From IMG/VR virus record IMGVR_UViG_3300028115_000055, positions 1-38,215 of that record: a DNA stretch of 38,215 bases, one strand, 5' to 3'. Positions 37,703 to 38,215 of this stretch are shown in pieces (the stretch's first letter is position 1; each line of letters opens with the position of its first letter). Source of the stretch: a virus. A program made the translations under genes and the position numbers. The notes under the pieces were generated by a model that did not search any database, had not been told where the DNA came from, and saw only the letters and a program-made list of their open reading frames with translations.

Positions 37703-38215
37703 ATGAGCGAAGTAAAAGTAAATAAAATCAGTCCTAGAACAGGAACCACGTTCACAATAGGTGATGCCGGAGACACGGTTACTACTGCAGGAGACATTTC
37801 TGCATTAAACATTACAGCAACTAATTCTTTAACTGTAAATGGTGAATCAGTTACTTCAGCGAATCCAACTTTTACATCTATTTCACCTGATACTATTACT
37901 AACGATCAAACATCTATTACAATTACAGGAAGTAATTTTGTATCAATCCCTGTTGTTGAAGCAATCTCAACAACTGGAGTCATCACACCAGCAGACAGTG
38001 TAACATTTAATAACTCAACATCACTTACTTGTAATTTTACATTAACAACAGATGGAACTTATTATATTAGAATTGAAAACAATGACGGTCTAGCGGTTCG
38101 ATCATCAACTGCAGTATTAACAGTATCAGATGCACCTGTATGGACCACTGCAGCAGGTGATCTTGGTACTATTGCTGGAGATTTTTCCGGAACTGTTGCA
38201 ACCGTTGCAGCAACA
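37703..38215 (+). CDS. Fibre protein with IPT/TIG-like Ig domain, 3' truncated
   Basis: 171 residues before the window ends with no stop. The start MSEVKVNKISPRTGTTFTIG, then DAGDTVTTAGDISALNITAT, is a fibre N-terminus common in marine phages. PTFTSISPDTITNDQTSITI, then TGSNF, is an IPT/TIG-like immunoglobulin fold (about residues 58-145). APVWTTAAGDLGTIAGDFSG at about 147 begins an Ig-like putative repeat. It begins 1 bp after the chaperone-like gene. It is another unit of the fibre/chaperone array; length and tip domain are unknown. Confidence 0.75.
   Translation, partial: MSEVKVNKISPRTGTTFTIGDAGDTVTTAGDISALNITATNSLTVNGESVTSANPTFTSISPDTITNDQTSITITGSNFVSIPVVEAISTTGVITPADSVTFNNSTSLTCNFTLTTDGTYYIRIENNDGLAVRSSTAVLTVSDAPVWTTAAGDLGTIAGDFSGTVATVAAT

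Overview
The window is most of the genome of a tailed phage with podovirus (short-tail) architecture. It is strongly A+T-rich and very compact, with genes commonly sharing 1 to 20 bases. The virion genes are a portal of the T7 gp8 type, tail tubular proteins A and B, gp14/gp15/gp16-like ejection proteins and a gp17-like fibre. The low G+C and several small-protein types (MAKKSLYANIN-type, DUF3846, Cys-bearing secreted mini-proteins) suggest a marine phage of a low-G+C alphaproteobacterium such as SAR11. The host assignment is inference. No RNA polymerase, DNA polymerase, integrase, tRNA or CRISPR array is visible.

Layout. Two divergent promoter nodes organise the map. Node A (about 7.69-7.76 kb) fires leftward into an SSB-like protein, a PD-(D/E)XK nuclease, DUF3310, a chain of tiny membrane ORFs, a holin candidate, a GH24 lysozyme and a metallophosphoesterase (7650 down to 3063). 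It fires rightward into a YdaS/Cro-like regulator, a YdaU-like DUF1376 protein, a RepB-type primase, an SF2 helicase and a Ref-type HNH nuclease (7763 to 12953). Node B (about 15.09-15.17 kb) fires leftward into nine small genes (15067 down to 12966) and rightward into small terminase. A 362-bp non-coding gap follows, then large terminase, portal, scaffold, capsid, tail and ejection proteins and tail fibres. The transcription units converge at about 12.95 kb and 3.07 kb.

Both ends of the window lie in one type of region: short fibre or receptor-binding proteins alternating with small chaperone-like proteins. The broken gene at base 1 is a diverged second copy of the gene at 37489-37701, so this array may be continuous outside the window.

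Most notable: (i) the alternating fibre/chaperone array with shared junction sequence; (ii) a 16-bp palindrome, ATTAACTTAAGTTAAT and variants, at three promoter regions, suggesting one repressor coordinates the map; (iii) three promoters whose -10 box lies 7-9 nt before an ATG without Shine-Dalgarno, predicting leaderless mRNAs; (iv) two hairpins with the same loop and different stems in the capsid-gene leader; (v) three CA-rich blocks spaced 84 and 86 bp between the terminase genes, candidate packaging sites; (vi) an 11-bp tandem repeat before a polymerase-free replication module; (vii) a 2252-residue ejection protein combining a lytic-transglycosylase-like segment with an HELGH metalloprotease motif.
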